A DNA stretch of 64,000 bases from Lysinibacillus odysseyi 34hs-1 = NBRC 100172 (GTDB lineage: Bacteria; Bacillota; Bacilli; Bacillales_A; Planococcaceae), in NCBI RefSeq assembly GCF_001591965.1, contig NZ_BCVX01000002.1:372001-436000 (forward strand), in the 5' to 3' direction. The position numbers and the translations under genes are program-made. Below, piece after piece: positions 1-7,406 of the stretch (positions are counted from its first letter, which is position 1; each line of letters starts with the position of its first letter). Below the pieces are notes generated by a model. It saw only the letters and a program-made list of their open reading frames with translations. It did no database searches and had not been told where the DNA came from.

Positions 1-666
1 CTGTTGTGTCGATTCCTTCAATAGCTCCTCTACACGGCGCATTGCTTTTTTGCGTGTACGGATTTTTTCGAATGGCACAATCTTTTTATCAACAAAGTGC
101 AGAATCGGCTTCACCTGCAGCAATCCGCCGATCAGTGCTGCCGCTGCAGATAAACGTCCGCCGCGCTGCAAATGGGCTAAATCGTCCACAATGAAATAGG
201 CACTCATTGTTGCTTTTAGCTCGTCCAGCTTTGCGATGATTTCTTTTGCTGAGGCACCACGTTCCGCCATTTTCGCTGCTTCGATAGCGAACATACCTTG
301 TGGGCTGCAAGCTACTTCGCTGTCAAATGCGTAAACTTCTATGTTATTCACCATATCTCCGGCCTGAATGGCACCCTGATACGTCCCACTGATCCCGCTT
401 GATAGATGGATTGTGACGATTTCATCATACTCTTTTGAAAGCTCTTCGAAAAGCTCTACAAATTTCCCGACAGGCGGCTGCGTCGTTTTCGGAAATACTT
501 TTGCGCCACGCACCTTATCGTAAAATTCGGAAGCTGTAATCGTTACTTCTTCCTCATACGTACCATCTTCCAAATTGACACTTAGCGGTACCATGCGGAT
601 ATTATAGCGTGTGCGCTCTTCTTGCGTTAAATACGCTGTACTATCGGTTACGACTGCAGTTTTCAT
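1..666 (-). CDS. DegV family fatty-acid-binding protein (C-terminus cut by window edge)
   Basis: The first 222 codons are present; the C-terminal part lies left of the window. DegV proteins bind a fatty acid and, in Gram-positive FakB members, present it to a fatty-acid kinase. What is seen: the N-terminal MKTAVVTDSTAYL strand and loop and the lipid-pocket motif SSGISGTYQGA near residue 100, both typical of the family. The usual length is about 280 residues, so roughly 60 are missing. The ATG at 666 follows an AGGAG ribosome site. It is the last gene before the edge, so operon context on that side is unknown. Family assignment is firm; the exact FakB role is inference. Confidence 0.9.
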   Translation of the reverse strand, partial: MKTAVVTDSTAYLTQEERTRYNIRMVPLSVNLEDGTYEEEVTITASEFYDKVRGAKVFPKTTQPPVGKFVELFEELSKEYDEIVTIHLSSGISGTYQGAIQAGDMVNNIEVYAFDSEVACSPQGMFAIEAAKMAERGASAKEIIAKLDELKATMSAYFIVDDLAHLQRGGRLSAAAALIGGLLQVKPILHFVDKKIVPFEKIRTRKKAMRRVEELLKESTQQ

Positions 667-752
667 TTTCCCACTCTCCTATGCTCATTAGTTTACCGTA
701 TCCATCAGAGAATGTGAATGCCAAAGTGGGAGAAAACGCCATTCATGAAAAA

Positions 753-783
753 AAGCGCTCGGTGATTTTTCCACAGAACGCTT
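753..783 (-). terminator. Intrinsic terminator of the lipoprotein gene
   Basis: Arms AAGCGCTC and GAACGCTT pair with one wobble, and on the minus strand a run of seven T follows. It sits just downstream of the lipoprotein stop codon. Confidence 0.8.
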
Positions 784-793
784 GATAATTTAC

Positions 794-1330
794 TTATTGA
801 TTATCCATTGAGTGAACACTCGTTACCTTCCATGTCTCATCTTCTTTCACAAAGACAACTACCGTCCGAGCTTCACCTTTCATTTCAATATTTGTTTTTT
901 CCTCCACCATATCGGCGGTCATATTAGAGAAAACCTGCGCTTCCTCTTCACTATATTTTACGATCGTAACATCTTCCGCTTTTCGATTAATCACACTATA
1001 TTGAGAAAAAATCTGTTTTGCCGCCTCTATATCTTCCTCATATTTAAATCCTTTTGCATGCTTTGATGTTGTTTCCGCATAGCGGTCAATATCCTCCGCA
1101 TTGAAGGCATCTATATACTCATGGAAAGCAGCGAGGATTTTCTCTTTTTCCTCTGCCGGTACATTTGCTGCTTCTTCAATAGAGTCACCCATTACTTCAA
1201 AGCCGACTGTTCCTTGTTCAATAACTTCTTCGGTACTTTTCTCTTTTGTATTATTATCTTTTTCTTGTTCTGTATCCCCACAAGCAGCAAGTACAAGTAC
1301 TGTTATGACTGCTAACAACCATTTTTTCAT
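794..1330 (-). CDS. Small secreted lipoprotein, possible NTF2-like domain
   Basis: A 178-residue protein with a lipoprotein signal (MKKWLLAVITVLVLAACG, lipobox LAAC, lipidated Cys about residue 17) followed by an acidic, charged linker. The remaining residues, about 60-178, have the spacing of an NTF2/SnoaL-like fold: a helix with FHEYIDAFNAEDIDRYAE and a final strand pair ending TWKVTSVHSM. Such domains are common in Bacillales lipoproteins of unknown function, so no activity is assigned. The start is supported by GGGAGG upstream. It is monocistronic, with its own terminator downstream. Confidence 0.8.
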   Translation of the reverse strand: MKKWLLAVITVLVLAACGDTEQEKDNNTKEKSTEEVIEQGTVGFEVMGDSIEEAANVPAEEKEKILAAFHEYIDAFNAEDIDRYAETTSKHAKGFKYEEDIEAAKQIFSQYSVINRKAEDVTIVKYSEEEAQVFSNMTADMVEEKTNIEMKGEARTVVVFVKEDETWKVTSVHSMDNQ

Positions 1331-1560
1331 TGTTCACAACCTCCCGCGCAATATTGTAGCATAATTCGCATATGTAAGGACGAAATAACGTATGGAATGT
1401 TGCATGAAATATGGCAGAGTATTGTCTTTTTACAGCGAAAATCAATAGATTTCCAGCCTATATTCCTAATTTCATGAACCTCTGGGCAGCTAGATGAAAG
1501 TTTCTTTTTATCTAGTCAATCTAACTTTTTAAAGGCCATCATTTGTTGAATCAGGACTGA

Positions 1561-1640
1561 TTATCAGCTTTTTTCTCATCATTTATAGGCGATTTTCACC
1601 CGGTTATCAGCGGTTTCGCCCCATTTATCAGCGGTTTTCC
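1561..1640. repeat. Short tandem array, about 21-bp period, core TTATCAGCGG
   Basis: Four degenerate units begin at about 1561, 1583, 1604 and 1625, a spacing of 22, 21 and 21 bp. The best conserved part is TTATCAGCGGTTT. The array starts about 18 bp beyond the degU terminator in the direction of degU transcription. The rest of the 1331-1657 gap shows nothing else recognisable. Confidence 0.65.
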
Positions 1641-1657
1641 TCTGCATAAAAATATAA

Positions 1658-1689
1658 GAACCCTACCAATCCGTAGATTGACAGGGTTC
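1658..1689 (-). terminator. Intrinsic terminator of degSU
   Basis: Arms GAACCCT-CCAATC and GATTG-CAGGGTTC form a long stem immediately after the degU stop. The minus strand continues into a T-rich tract. Confidence 0.85.
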
Positions 1690-1697
1690 AATGGGTG

Positions 1698-2372
1698 TTA
1701 GCGTACTTCTACCCAGCCGTTTTTGATTGCTGTCACAACCGCCTGTGTACGGTCGTTTACATTCATCTTTTGCAGAATGCTTGATACGTGGTTTTTAACC
1801 GTTTTTTCAGAGATGTAGAGTGTCTCACCAATTGCCCGGTTTGACTGGCCATCCGTTAATAGCTGAAGGACTTCACATTCACGCTTCGTCAATAAGTGGA
1901 ATGGACGGCGGATTTCTGTTTGGTGGAAGTTTCCTTTATTTTCATGCTCAGATAAGCGGCGGAATTCCGCTACTAGATTTTTCGTTACTTTTGGGTGCAA
2001 GTATGAGCCGCCGTTTGCTACTACTTTGATTGCTTCGACGATTTCATCCGCATCCATTTCTTTTAGCATATAGCCGAGTGCACCGGATTTTAATGCATGT
2101 GTCACATATGATTCATCATCATGGATCGACAGCATAATCACTTTTGCATCGCTGTACTCTTTAATCAGCTCGGCCGTTGCATCCACACCGTTTTTACCTG
2201 GCATGTTAATGTCCATTAATACAACATCCGGCATATGTGCAGCATATAAATTATTGATATCTGTACCGTCATCACCTTCTGCCACCACTTCAAAGGTGTC
2301 TTCAAAATCTAAAATACGCTTTACTCCTTCACGGAATAATTGGTGGTCATCTACAATAATAATCTTCGTCAT
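1698..2372 (-). CDS. degU: Response regulator DegU
   Basis: NarL/FixJ-type response regulator of 224 residues. An N-terminal receiver domain carries the phospho-acceptor Asp at about residue 54 (VLMDINMPG) and the acidic pair IVDDH. A C-terminal LuxR-type HTH (about 155-218) contains [12 protein letters not shown] and [12 protein letters not shown]. In Bacillus DegU controls exoenzymes, motility, competence and biofilm genes once phosphorylated by DegS. It lies 41 bp downstream of degS in the order found in B. subtilis. GGGGG upstream of the ATG serves as ribosome site. Identity is very likely from sequence plus synteny with degS, yvyE and tagO. Confidence 0.97.
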   Translation of the reverse strand: MTKIIIVDDHQLFREGVKRILDFEDTFEVVAEGDDGTDINNLYAAHMPDVVLMDINMPGKNGVDATAELIKEYSDAKVIMLSIHDDESYVTHALKSGALGYMLKEMDADEIVEAIKVVANGGSYLHPKVTKNLVAEFRRLSEHENKGNFHQTEIRRPFHLLTKRECEVLQLLTDGQSNRAIGETLYISEKTVKNHVSSILQKMNVNDRTQAVVTAIKNGWVEVR

Positions 2373-2413
2373 CTCTGTTACCCCCTATAAACTCTCGGTC
2401 GTTTTCTACATTT

Positions 2414-3568
2414 TTATACTTCGTTTCCTGGGAACGGGATTTTGAAAATAACAAGCGTTCCTTCGCCTACATGACTGCGTATATGCATCTGACCTTCCAG
2501 CAAGTCAACGCGCTCGCGCATGCCAATAAGTCCAAACGACTGTTCTTTTACTGTCTCTTTCTCAAAGCCCGTACCATCATCTTTGACGACGATATTAATC
2601 CCGCTTTTCAACCATTCTAATTTAACATTTATTTCCTTAGGTTTGCCATGTTTTAATGCATTTGTAACACATTCTTGAACTAACCGAAAAATTGCTACCT
2701 CGTGTTCGGAGGGAATTCGCTTTTCCCGTCCAAATGATTGGAAATAAATTTGTACTCCTGGATTATACTCCATTACGGTCGATAAGTATTTCTTCAGCGT
2801 CGGGACAATTCCTAGATCATCCAACGCCATAGGTCTTAAATCATATATGATTCTCCGCACTTCGGAAAGGGCATTTCGTACTGTTATCTTCAAATCAGCC
2901 AGCTCTGTAATAGCGGCTTCCATGCCTTTTTCACGATATGTGCGCTCAATTAGACCGGAACGCATCAGCACATTCGCCATCATCTGTGCCGGACCATCAT
3001 GGATTTCCCTAGACAGCCGCTTCCGCTCCTCCTCCTGAGCTGCAATAATGCGGATGCCAAAATCTTGTTTAATTTTCGCCTGCTCCAATGCAATCGTTAC
3101 ATTTCTTAGATCAGATGTTAAATAGTTGATGACAACATTCACTTGATTGACAATATGATCAGCACGCTCTATCGTTTCATAGAGGGCTTTTAGCCGCCGT
3201 TCCAGATCATCCCGTTTATCACGCAGTTGCTTTTCTTTTTCCCTAGCGAGCATAAGCTTGATTTGTAAATCATTCGCTACTTCGTAAGCCGCGCGGACCT
3301 GTTCTTCGCTATAATTATCAAAGGCTTTACTCACTTGGACGAGCCGTTGCTTGGAAAGTTGTGATTTGACCTCCAAATGGTCTGCTTCATCAATGACAAG
3401 AGCTATTTCCTGCCGGACAATTTCCAGTTCCTTCTGCATTTCCTCGAAGCTTCTTCGACTTTGTTCGCTTATAATAAAAATGTCATCTTTCGAACTCGTA
3501 ATCGTTTCAAGCATTCTATTAAATATAACATCCAGGGAAGCAATATCTAATTTATCATTCGAAAACAT
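2414..3568 (-). CDS. degS: Sensor histidine kinase DegS
   Basis: Cytoplasmic histidine kinase of 384 residues with no membrane segment, as in DegS. Residues about 35-170 form a long charged coiled coil (the sensory DegS region). The HisKA_3 dimerisation domain follows, with the phospho-acceptor His at about 190 (SREIHDGPAQMM). The C-terminal HATPase_c domain shows the N box ECVTNALKHG and the G box DDGTGF. It partners the response regulator encoded directly downstream. Length matches B. subtilis DegS. The ATG follows a GGAGA site. Confidence 0.97.
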   Translation of the reverse strand: MFSNDKLDIASLDVIFNRMLETITSSKDDIFIISEQSRRSFEEMQKELEIVRQEIALVIDEADHLEVKSQLSKQRLVQVSKAFDNYSEEQVRAAYEVANDLQIKLMLAREKEKQLRDKRDDLERRLKALYETIERADHIVNQVNVVINYLTSDLRNVTIALEQAKIKQDFGIRIIAAQEEERKRLSREIHDGPAQMMANVLMRSGLIERTYREKGMEAAITELADLKITVRNALSEVRRIIYDLRPMALDDLGIVPTLKKYLSTVMEYNPGVQIYFQSFGREKRIPSEHEVAIFRLVQECVTNALKHGKPKEINVKLEWLKSGINIVVKDDGTGFEKETVKEQSFGLIGMRERVDLLEGQMHIRSHVGEGTLVIFKIPFPGNEV

Positions 3569-3665
3569 AAAAAATCTCCATTCTTCTTAGATGTTGCTAC
3601 TTATTTCGGAAAGTAAAGTACAGCAAGACACATCTTATTACACTTAAATACAATAATTCTCTACT

Positions 3666-3671
3666 ATTATA
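3666..3671 (-). promoter_or_regulatory. Candidate -10 box for degS
   Basis: A perfect TATAAT on the minus strand about 100 bp before degS. The -35 region is AT-rich and not convincing. A divergent TATAAT at 3717-3722 could serve yvyE on the plus strand. Confidence 0.35.
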
Positions 3672-3747
3672 ACATTTAACGAACAAAATTTAAGTAAATT
3701 TATAAATACTATCCATTATAATTTCAAAAATGAGAGGAGTCATCATA

Positions 3748-4383
3748 ATGCGAAAGGACTATAAAACAATAAAAGGATATGGAGAAAAGGAAATAATTAT
3801 TTCGAAGTCAAGATTTATTTGCTATATAAACCGGGCAGAATCTGAGTCAGAAGCCCTGGAATTTATTGAAAAGATCAAGAAAACCCATCCGAATGCTACG
3901 CATAATTGCTCATGTTATATGGTAGGAGAAAATAATCAAATTCAAAAAGCGAACGATGATGGGGAACCAAGCGGCACTGCAGGCGTTCCAATGCTAGAGG
4001 TGCTAAAAAAACAGGACCTCAAAGATACCGTCGTTGTCGTTACACGTTATTTCGGCGGTATAAAGCTTGGCGGCGGCGGTCTAATCCGCGCATACGGCAA
4101 AGCAACAACTGAAGGGATTGCAGCTGCCCAGGTAGTTGAACGCAAGCTCCATCATATTATGAAGGTGGCAATCGACTATACTTGGCTCGGCAAAGTGGAA
4201 AATGAGGTACGCAGCTCCCAGTATACATTGCGTGATATCCAATATACTGAAGGAGTCGAGCTATATGTGTTTGTACAAAAAGATGACGAAGAGGCGTTTA
4301 CCGGATGGATGACAGAATTAACGAATGGACAAGCGGATATTACATGTATCGACAAGCAATTTGTAGAATTTGTCGTTTTGTAA
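3748..4383 (+). CDS. yvyE: YigZ/IMPACT family protein YvyE
   Basis: A 211-residue protein of the UPF0029/IMPACT family. The N-terminal domain carries the signature VVVVTRYFGGIKLGGGGLIR (about 95-115), preceded by NDDGEPSGTAGVPML. The C-terminal part is the ferredoxin-like DUF1949 region. The family is linked to translation regulation (YIH1/IMPACT in eukaryotes); the bacterial role is not settled. An upstream in-frame ATG at 3730 exists, but AGGAG lies eight bases before the ATG at 3748, so that start is chosen. Same neighbourhood as in B. subtilis: degS divergent on one side, the LCP gene and tagO on the other. Confidence 0.93.
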   Translation: MRKDYKTIKGYGEKEIIISKSRFICYINRAESESEALEFIEKIKKTHPNATHNCSCYMVGENNQIQKANDDGEPSGTAGVPMLEVLKKQDLKDTVVVVTRYFGGIKLGGGGLIRAYGKATTEGIAAAQVVERKLHHIMKVAIDYTWLGKVENEVRSSQYTLRDIQYTEGVELYVFVQKDDEEAFTGWMTELTNGQADITCIDKQFVEFVVL

Positions 4384-4477
4384 AGTAATTTTCATTTACG
4401 CTCCAGCAAAAAACGAGTATAATTAAACAGATTAAATAGAATTTGCAGCTACTATTCCTGATAGAGGAGAATTTAAT

Positions 4478-5539
4478 ATGAATCGATTAACGCAGAAAAA
4501 GCCAAGGCGTTCATCCAAGCTTGGTCTTTTTCTAAAAATAACACTTATTTTAGCAGCATCCATCCTCATTTGTGTGACAACGTACGGCATTTATTTGACG
4601 AAGAAGGCTGAACACGCTGTCAATAACGCGTATGAGGCCGTGGAAAACCGCGAAGTATCTGATAAACGCGAAACAAAAGTCGAACCTCTTCAAGACAATG
4701 TCTCCGTGCTGTTCATCGGTATCGATGATAGCGAAACACGCGGACAGGGTTCAGATGGTTCACGCTCTGACGCTCTTTTGCTGGCGACATTAAACAACAA
4801 AACTAAAACTGTCAAGCTCCTAAGTATTCCGCGTGATTCCTACGTAGAGATCCCTTACGTCGGCTACAAAGACAAAATTACACATGCCCATGCATTAGGC
4901 GGCACATTGGCTACAATTGAAACAGTCGAGGAACTGTTTGACATCCCAGTTGACTATTATGTACGCATGAATTTTGACGCTTTCATTGACGTCGTAGACG
5001 CATTAGGCGGTATTGAAGCAGAAGTTCCTTACAAGATGCTGGAAAAAGATGAATTTGATCGTTATACAATCGACCTGGAGCCCGGCTTACAGGAGTTGAA
5101 CGGTAAAGAAGCGCTAGCCCTTGCCCGTACACGGAAGCAAGACAACGATATCGAGCGCGGAAAACGCCAGCAGGAAATTCTTACAGCCATTCTTTCAAAA
5201 GTTGCATCCGCTTCTTCAATCACAAAATACGATGATGTCATCGAAGCAGTCGGCAACAATATGAAAACTGATATGACATTTAAAGAAATGAAGTCCTTCA
5301 TCAGCTATTTATCCGAAGGTATGCCACGAGTGGATACATTGACTTTACAAGGCTATGACGACATGTCAACAGGCATCTACTACTACTCATTGGATGAAGA
5401 AGCATTAGAAGAGACAAAGCATATTTTGAAAAGCCATTTAGGTCTTGTTCCAGAATCAACGAATGTTTCGGGTATTTCAAATGATGATTCAGAAGAACAA
5501 ACACAGTCCGATTCAACTAACAGCAGTGCATCCCAGTAA
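4478..5539 (+). CDS. tagV: LytR-CpsA-Psr (LCP) family wall-polymer ligase, TagV-like
   Basis: A 353-residue membrane-anchored protein. There is one transmembrane helix near residues 15-40, then the extracellular LCP domain. Family motifs are visible: VLFIGIDDSE, LLSIPRDSYVEIP, KITHAHALGG and the catalytic-site stretch ALALARTRKQDNDIERGKRQ with its conserved Arg residues. LCP enzymes move undecaprenyl-linked glycopolymers onto peptidoglycan. The C-terminal tail is Ser/Thr/Glu-rich and low complexity. The position between yvyE and tagO corresponds to B. subtilis tagV (yvhJ), which is why that symbol is used; other LCP paralogues look alike. GAGGAG precedes the ATG. Confidence 0.9.
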   Translation: MNRLTQKKPRRSSKLGLFLKITLILAASILICVTTYGIYLTKKAEHAVNNAYEAVENREVSDKRETKVEPLQDNVSVLFIGIDDSETRGQGSDGSRSDALLLATLNNKTKTVKLLSIPRDSYVEIPYVGYKDKITHAHALGGTLATIETVEELFDIPVDYYVRMNFDAFIDVVDALGGIEAEVPYKMLEKDEFDRYTIDLEPGLQELNGKEALALARTRKQDNDIERGKRQQEILTAILSKVASASSITKYDDVIEAVGNNMKTDMTFKEMKSFISYLSEGMPRVDTLTLQGYDDMSTGIYYYSLDEEALEETKHILKSHLGLVPESTNVSGISNDDSEEQTQSDSTNSSASQ

Positions 5540-5546
5540 TAACCGT

Positions 5547-5580
5547 CCCCCGCAGCGATTGCGGGGGATTTTTTATTTTT
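5547..5580 (+). terminator. Intrinsic terminator of the LCP gene
   Basis: CCCCCGC and GCGGGGG form the stem around a seven-base loop, followed by an ATTTTTTATTTTT tract. Confidence 0.93.
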
Positions 5581-5601
5581 CATAGTCTCAAAGAGTTTGC
5601 T

Positions 5602-5676
5602 ATTGCATGAATTTGTGGTTGTATTACGCGAAGTCAGGGCTCAATTATGCGAATTCTCCTCTTTATTGCGCTAATC
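5602..5676. repeat. Short tandem array, 21-bp period, ATTGCGCGAA-like core
   Basis: Four degenerate units begin at 5602, 5623, 5644 and 5665, exactly 21 bp apart (cores ATTGCATGAA, ATTACGCGAA, ATTATGCGAA, ATTGCGCTAA). The array starts about 20 bp beyond the terminator of the LCP gene and ends before the tagO terminator. Confidence 0.7.
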
Positions 5677-5712
5677 ATCTCTTTCGGCTTACACACTCCC
5701 CTCACATCACAA

Positions 5713-5744
5713 CAAAAAAAAGCCACCGTCCGAAGACAGTGACT
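5713..5744 (-). terminator. Intrinsic terminator of tagO
   Basis: On the minus strand AGTCACTGTC pairs with GACGGTGGCT around a TTCG tetraloop, then eight T. A classic strong terminator. Confidence 0.93.
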
Positions 5745-5764
5745 TTTATATCCACTTAGGTTAT

Positions 5765-6811
5765 TTATTTAAACATACGTACAAAATTAATGAGTGGACG
5801 ATAGTTTTTACCGGCCAGCCCGATGACTTCTACAAATAGCTCGATTACAACTAAAATAACCGTAATCAGTAAAATAGCTCCCCAAATTTTCGCCATGGAG
5901 AAAATGATGGCAAACAATCCAAACAGCATCGCAATACCATAAATGATCAGTACCGTCTGACGGTGGGAAAATCCTAAATCAAGTAAGCGGTGATGCAGAT
6001 GGGATTTATCGGGGTCAGACCATTTCTTTTTCATCCGTAGACGTCTGACAATCGCAAAGAATGTATCCGAAATCGGTACACCGAGCATGATAACAGGAAC
6101 GATAAATGATACGACTGTGATGGACTTGAATCCTAGCAGTGATAATACCGCAATCATAAATCCTAAAAAGAGCGCTCCTGTATCTCCCATGAAAATCTTC
6201 GCGGGATGGAAATTATAAAATAAAAAGCCAAATGTACCTGCTGCAAGAATAGCTGCTACAGCTAATACAAATCCATTGCCCATAATAAATGCCATTGCTG
6301 CAAGTGTAATCAAGGCAATTGTCGAAACTCCTGCTGCCAGTCCATCAAGCCCATCAATCAAGTTAATGGCATTTGTAATCCCGACAATCCAAAGAATGGT
6401 AAGCGGAATACTCAAGGCCCCGAATGCTAACGTCCCTTCATCAGTAAAGGGAAGATTGATGTTTTCAATTTGGATACCGCCGTAAAAAACGATAATACCT
6501 GCCGCCACTAACTGGCCAAGCATTTTCGCTTTCGCTGATATTTCGTACATATCGTCAAGCACGCCGGTAATTACAATCACCGTCGCCCCTAAAATAATCG
6601 CCAGCATATATTGATTATCCGGTCGCAATACAGCGATTCCGATTAAAAAGGCTCCAAAAATAGCGAGCCCGCCAAGCCGTGGCATAATGCGTGCATGCAC
6701 TTTCCGATAGTTTGGTGCATCGACCGCTCCAATCCGAAAGGCTAAACGCTTTACAAGTGGAGTTAATAAGATGGCAGCAACCATCGCCACGATTAAAGAC
6801 ACGTAAATCAT
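5765..6811 (-). CDS. tagO: Undecaprenyl-phosphate N-acetylglucosaminyl 1-phosphate transferase TagO
   Basis: Integral membrane glycosyl-1-phosphate transferase of the MraY/WecA/TagO family, 348 residues with about ten or eleven transmembrane helices. It starts wall teichoic acid and other secondary polymers by linking GlcNAc-phosphate to undecaprenyl phosphate. Visible motifs: RKVHARIMPRLGG, the catalytic acidic stretch GVLDDMYEIS, NAINLIDGLDGLAAG, GDTGALFLG and a C-terminal HLHHRLLDLG. A TTG 42 bases upstream extends the frame, but AAGGAGG lies just before the ATG at 6811, so that start is used. Synteny with yvyE and degSU agrees with B. subtilis. Confidence 0.96.
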   Translation of the reverse strand: MIYVSLIVAMVAAILLTPLVKRLAFRIGAVDAPNYRKVHARIMPRLGGLAIFGAFLIGIAVLRPDNQYMLAIILGATVIVITGVLDDMYEISAKAKMLGQLVAAGIIVFYGGIQIENINLPFTDEGTLAFGALSIPLTILWIVGITNAINLIDGLDGLAAGVSTIALITLAAMAFIMGNGFVLAVAAILAAGTFGFLFYNFHPAKIFMGDTGALFLGFMIAVLSLLGFKSITVVSFIVPVIMLGVPISDTFFAIVRRLRMKKKWSDPDKSHLHHRLLDLGFSHRQTVLIIYGIAMLFGLFAIIFSMAKIWGAILLITVILVVIELFVEVIGLAGKNYRPLINFVRMFK

Positions 6812-6837
6812 GTCTATCCTCCTTAAGAAAAAATAGT

Positions 6838-6866
6838 ATACACTTTTACTCAAGTGTATTATAGCA
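6838..6866 (-). promoter_or_regulatory. tagO promoter (extended -10) and overlapping inverted repeat
   Basis: The minus strand reads TGCTATAAT at 6866-6858, an extended -10 element. Immediately downstream, spanning the expected transcription start, is an inverted repeat ATACACTT-N6-AAGTGTAT (6838-6859). It may be an operator or a 5' hairpin. The -35 region is weak, as expected for an extended -10 promoter. Confidence 0.55.
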
Positions 6867-7364
6867 CGTCCAATTCATAAAATATAGCCTTTCTCTGTAG
6901 TATGAGCATCTCCCGTTATATTTACCATCCTTTTCGAAAATGAAACCTTTTCCATTTCTATATATTGAATTTAATTCTCCCTATACCATTTGCGCTTGCT
7001 GCACGTTCTGCCTGAGCCTCAGACCAGCATGATACTAGTCATAAAGGCATTGCCACATGATGTGGCGCTCTTTAGCCTTTATTCTCCCTCTTGTGGGGTC
7101 TCATTCTCCACTCTCTTGCAACGCAACGTAACAGACACAAATGCACCATTTGTAAGCTAATGGGAGTTATAAATTCAACCTGTATATATAGTGACGCCGC
7201 TTCATACCTTCAGGATGCAATTTATCAATTTTTTGCGGATAACCCTTTGGATTATACAACATTACTTACCTGACAATAGAGGCACATGTTCTCTAGTAAA
7301 AGAAGTGGTATCCCTATCTGACATTTAGTAGAAAAACTTATTAAATTTTGATAAAATATTTTAT
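6867..7364. other. Divergent tagO-secA2 intergenic region
   Basis: About 500 bp without a convincing gene; a 60-codon frame at 7091-7273 has no ribosome site and no recognisable protein. A 40-base imperfect palindrome lies at 7042-7081: outer arms TAAAGGC/GCCTTTA, inner arms GCCACA/TGTGGC. It has no T tract in either direction. Nothing else was recognised. Confidence 0.5.
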
Positions 7365-7383
7365 GTCTACTAGTAAAGTAGAC
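7365..7383 (+). promoter_or_regulatory. Inverted repeat in the secA2 5' region
   Basis: GTCTAC-N7-GTAGAC lies between an AT-rich candidate -10 (TAAAAT at 7352-7357) and the secA2 ribosome site AAGGAG. It could be an operator or an mRNA hairpin close to the start. Confidence 0.4.
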
Positions 7384-7406
7384 GAATTAAAAGGAGCGTA
7401 AATAAG

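Noticed and set aside
7091-7273. A 60-codon frame upstream of secA2
   Set aside because: No ribosome site, unusual composition and no recognisable protein.
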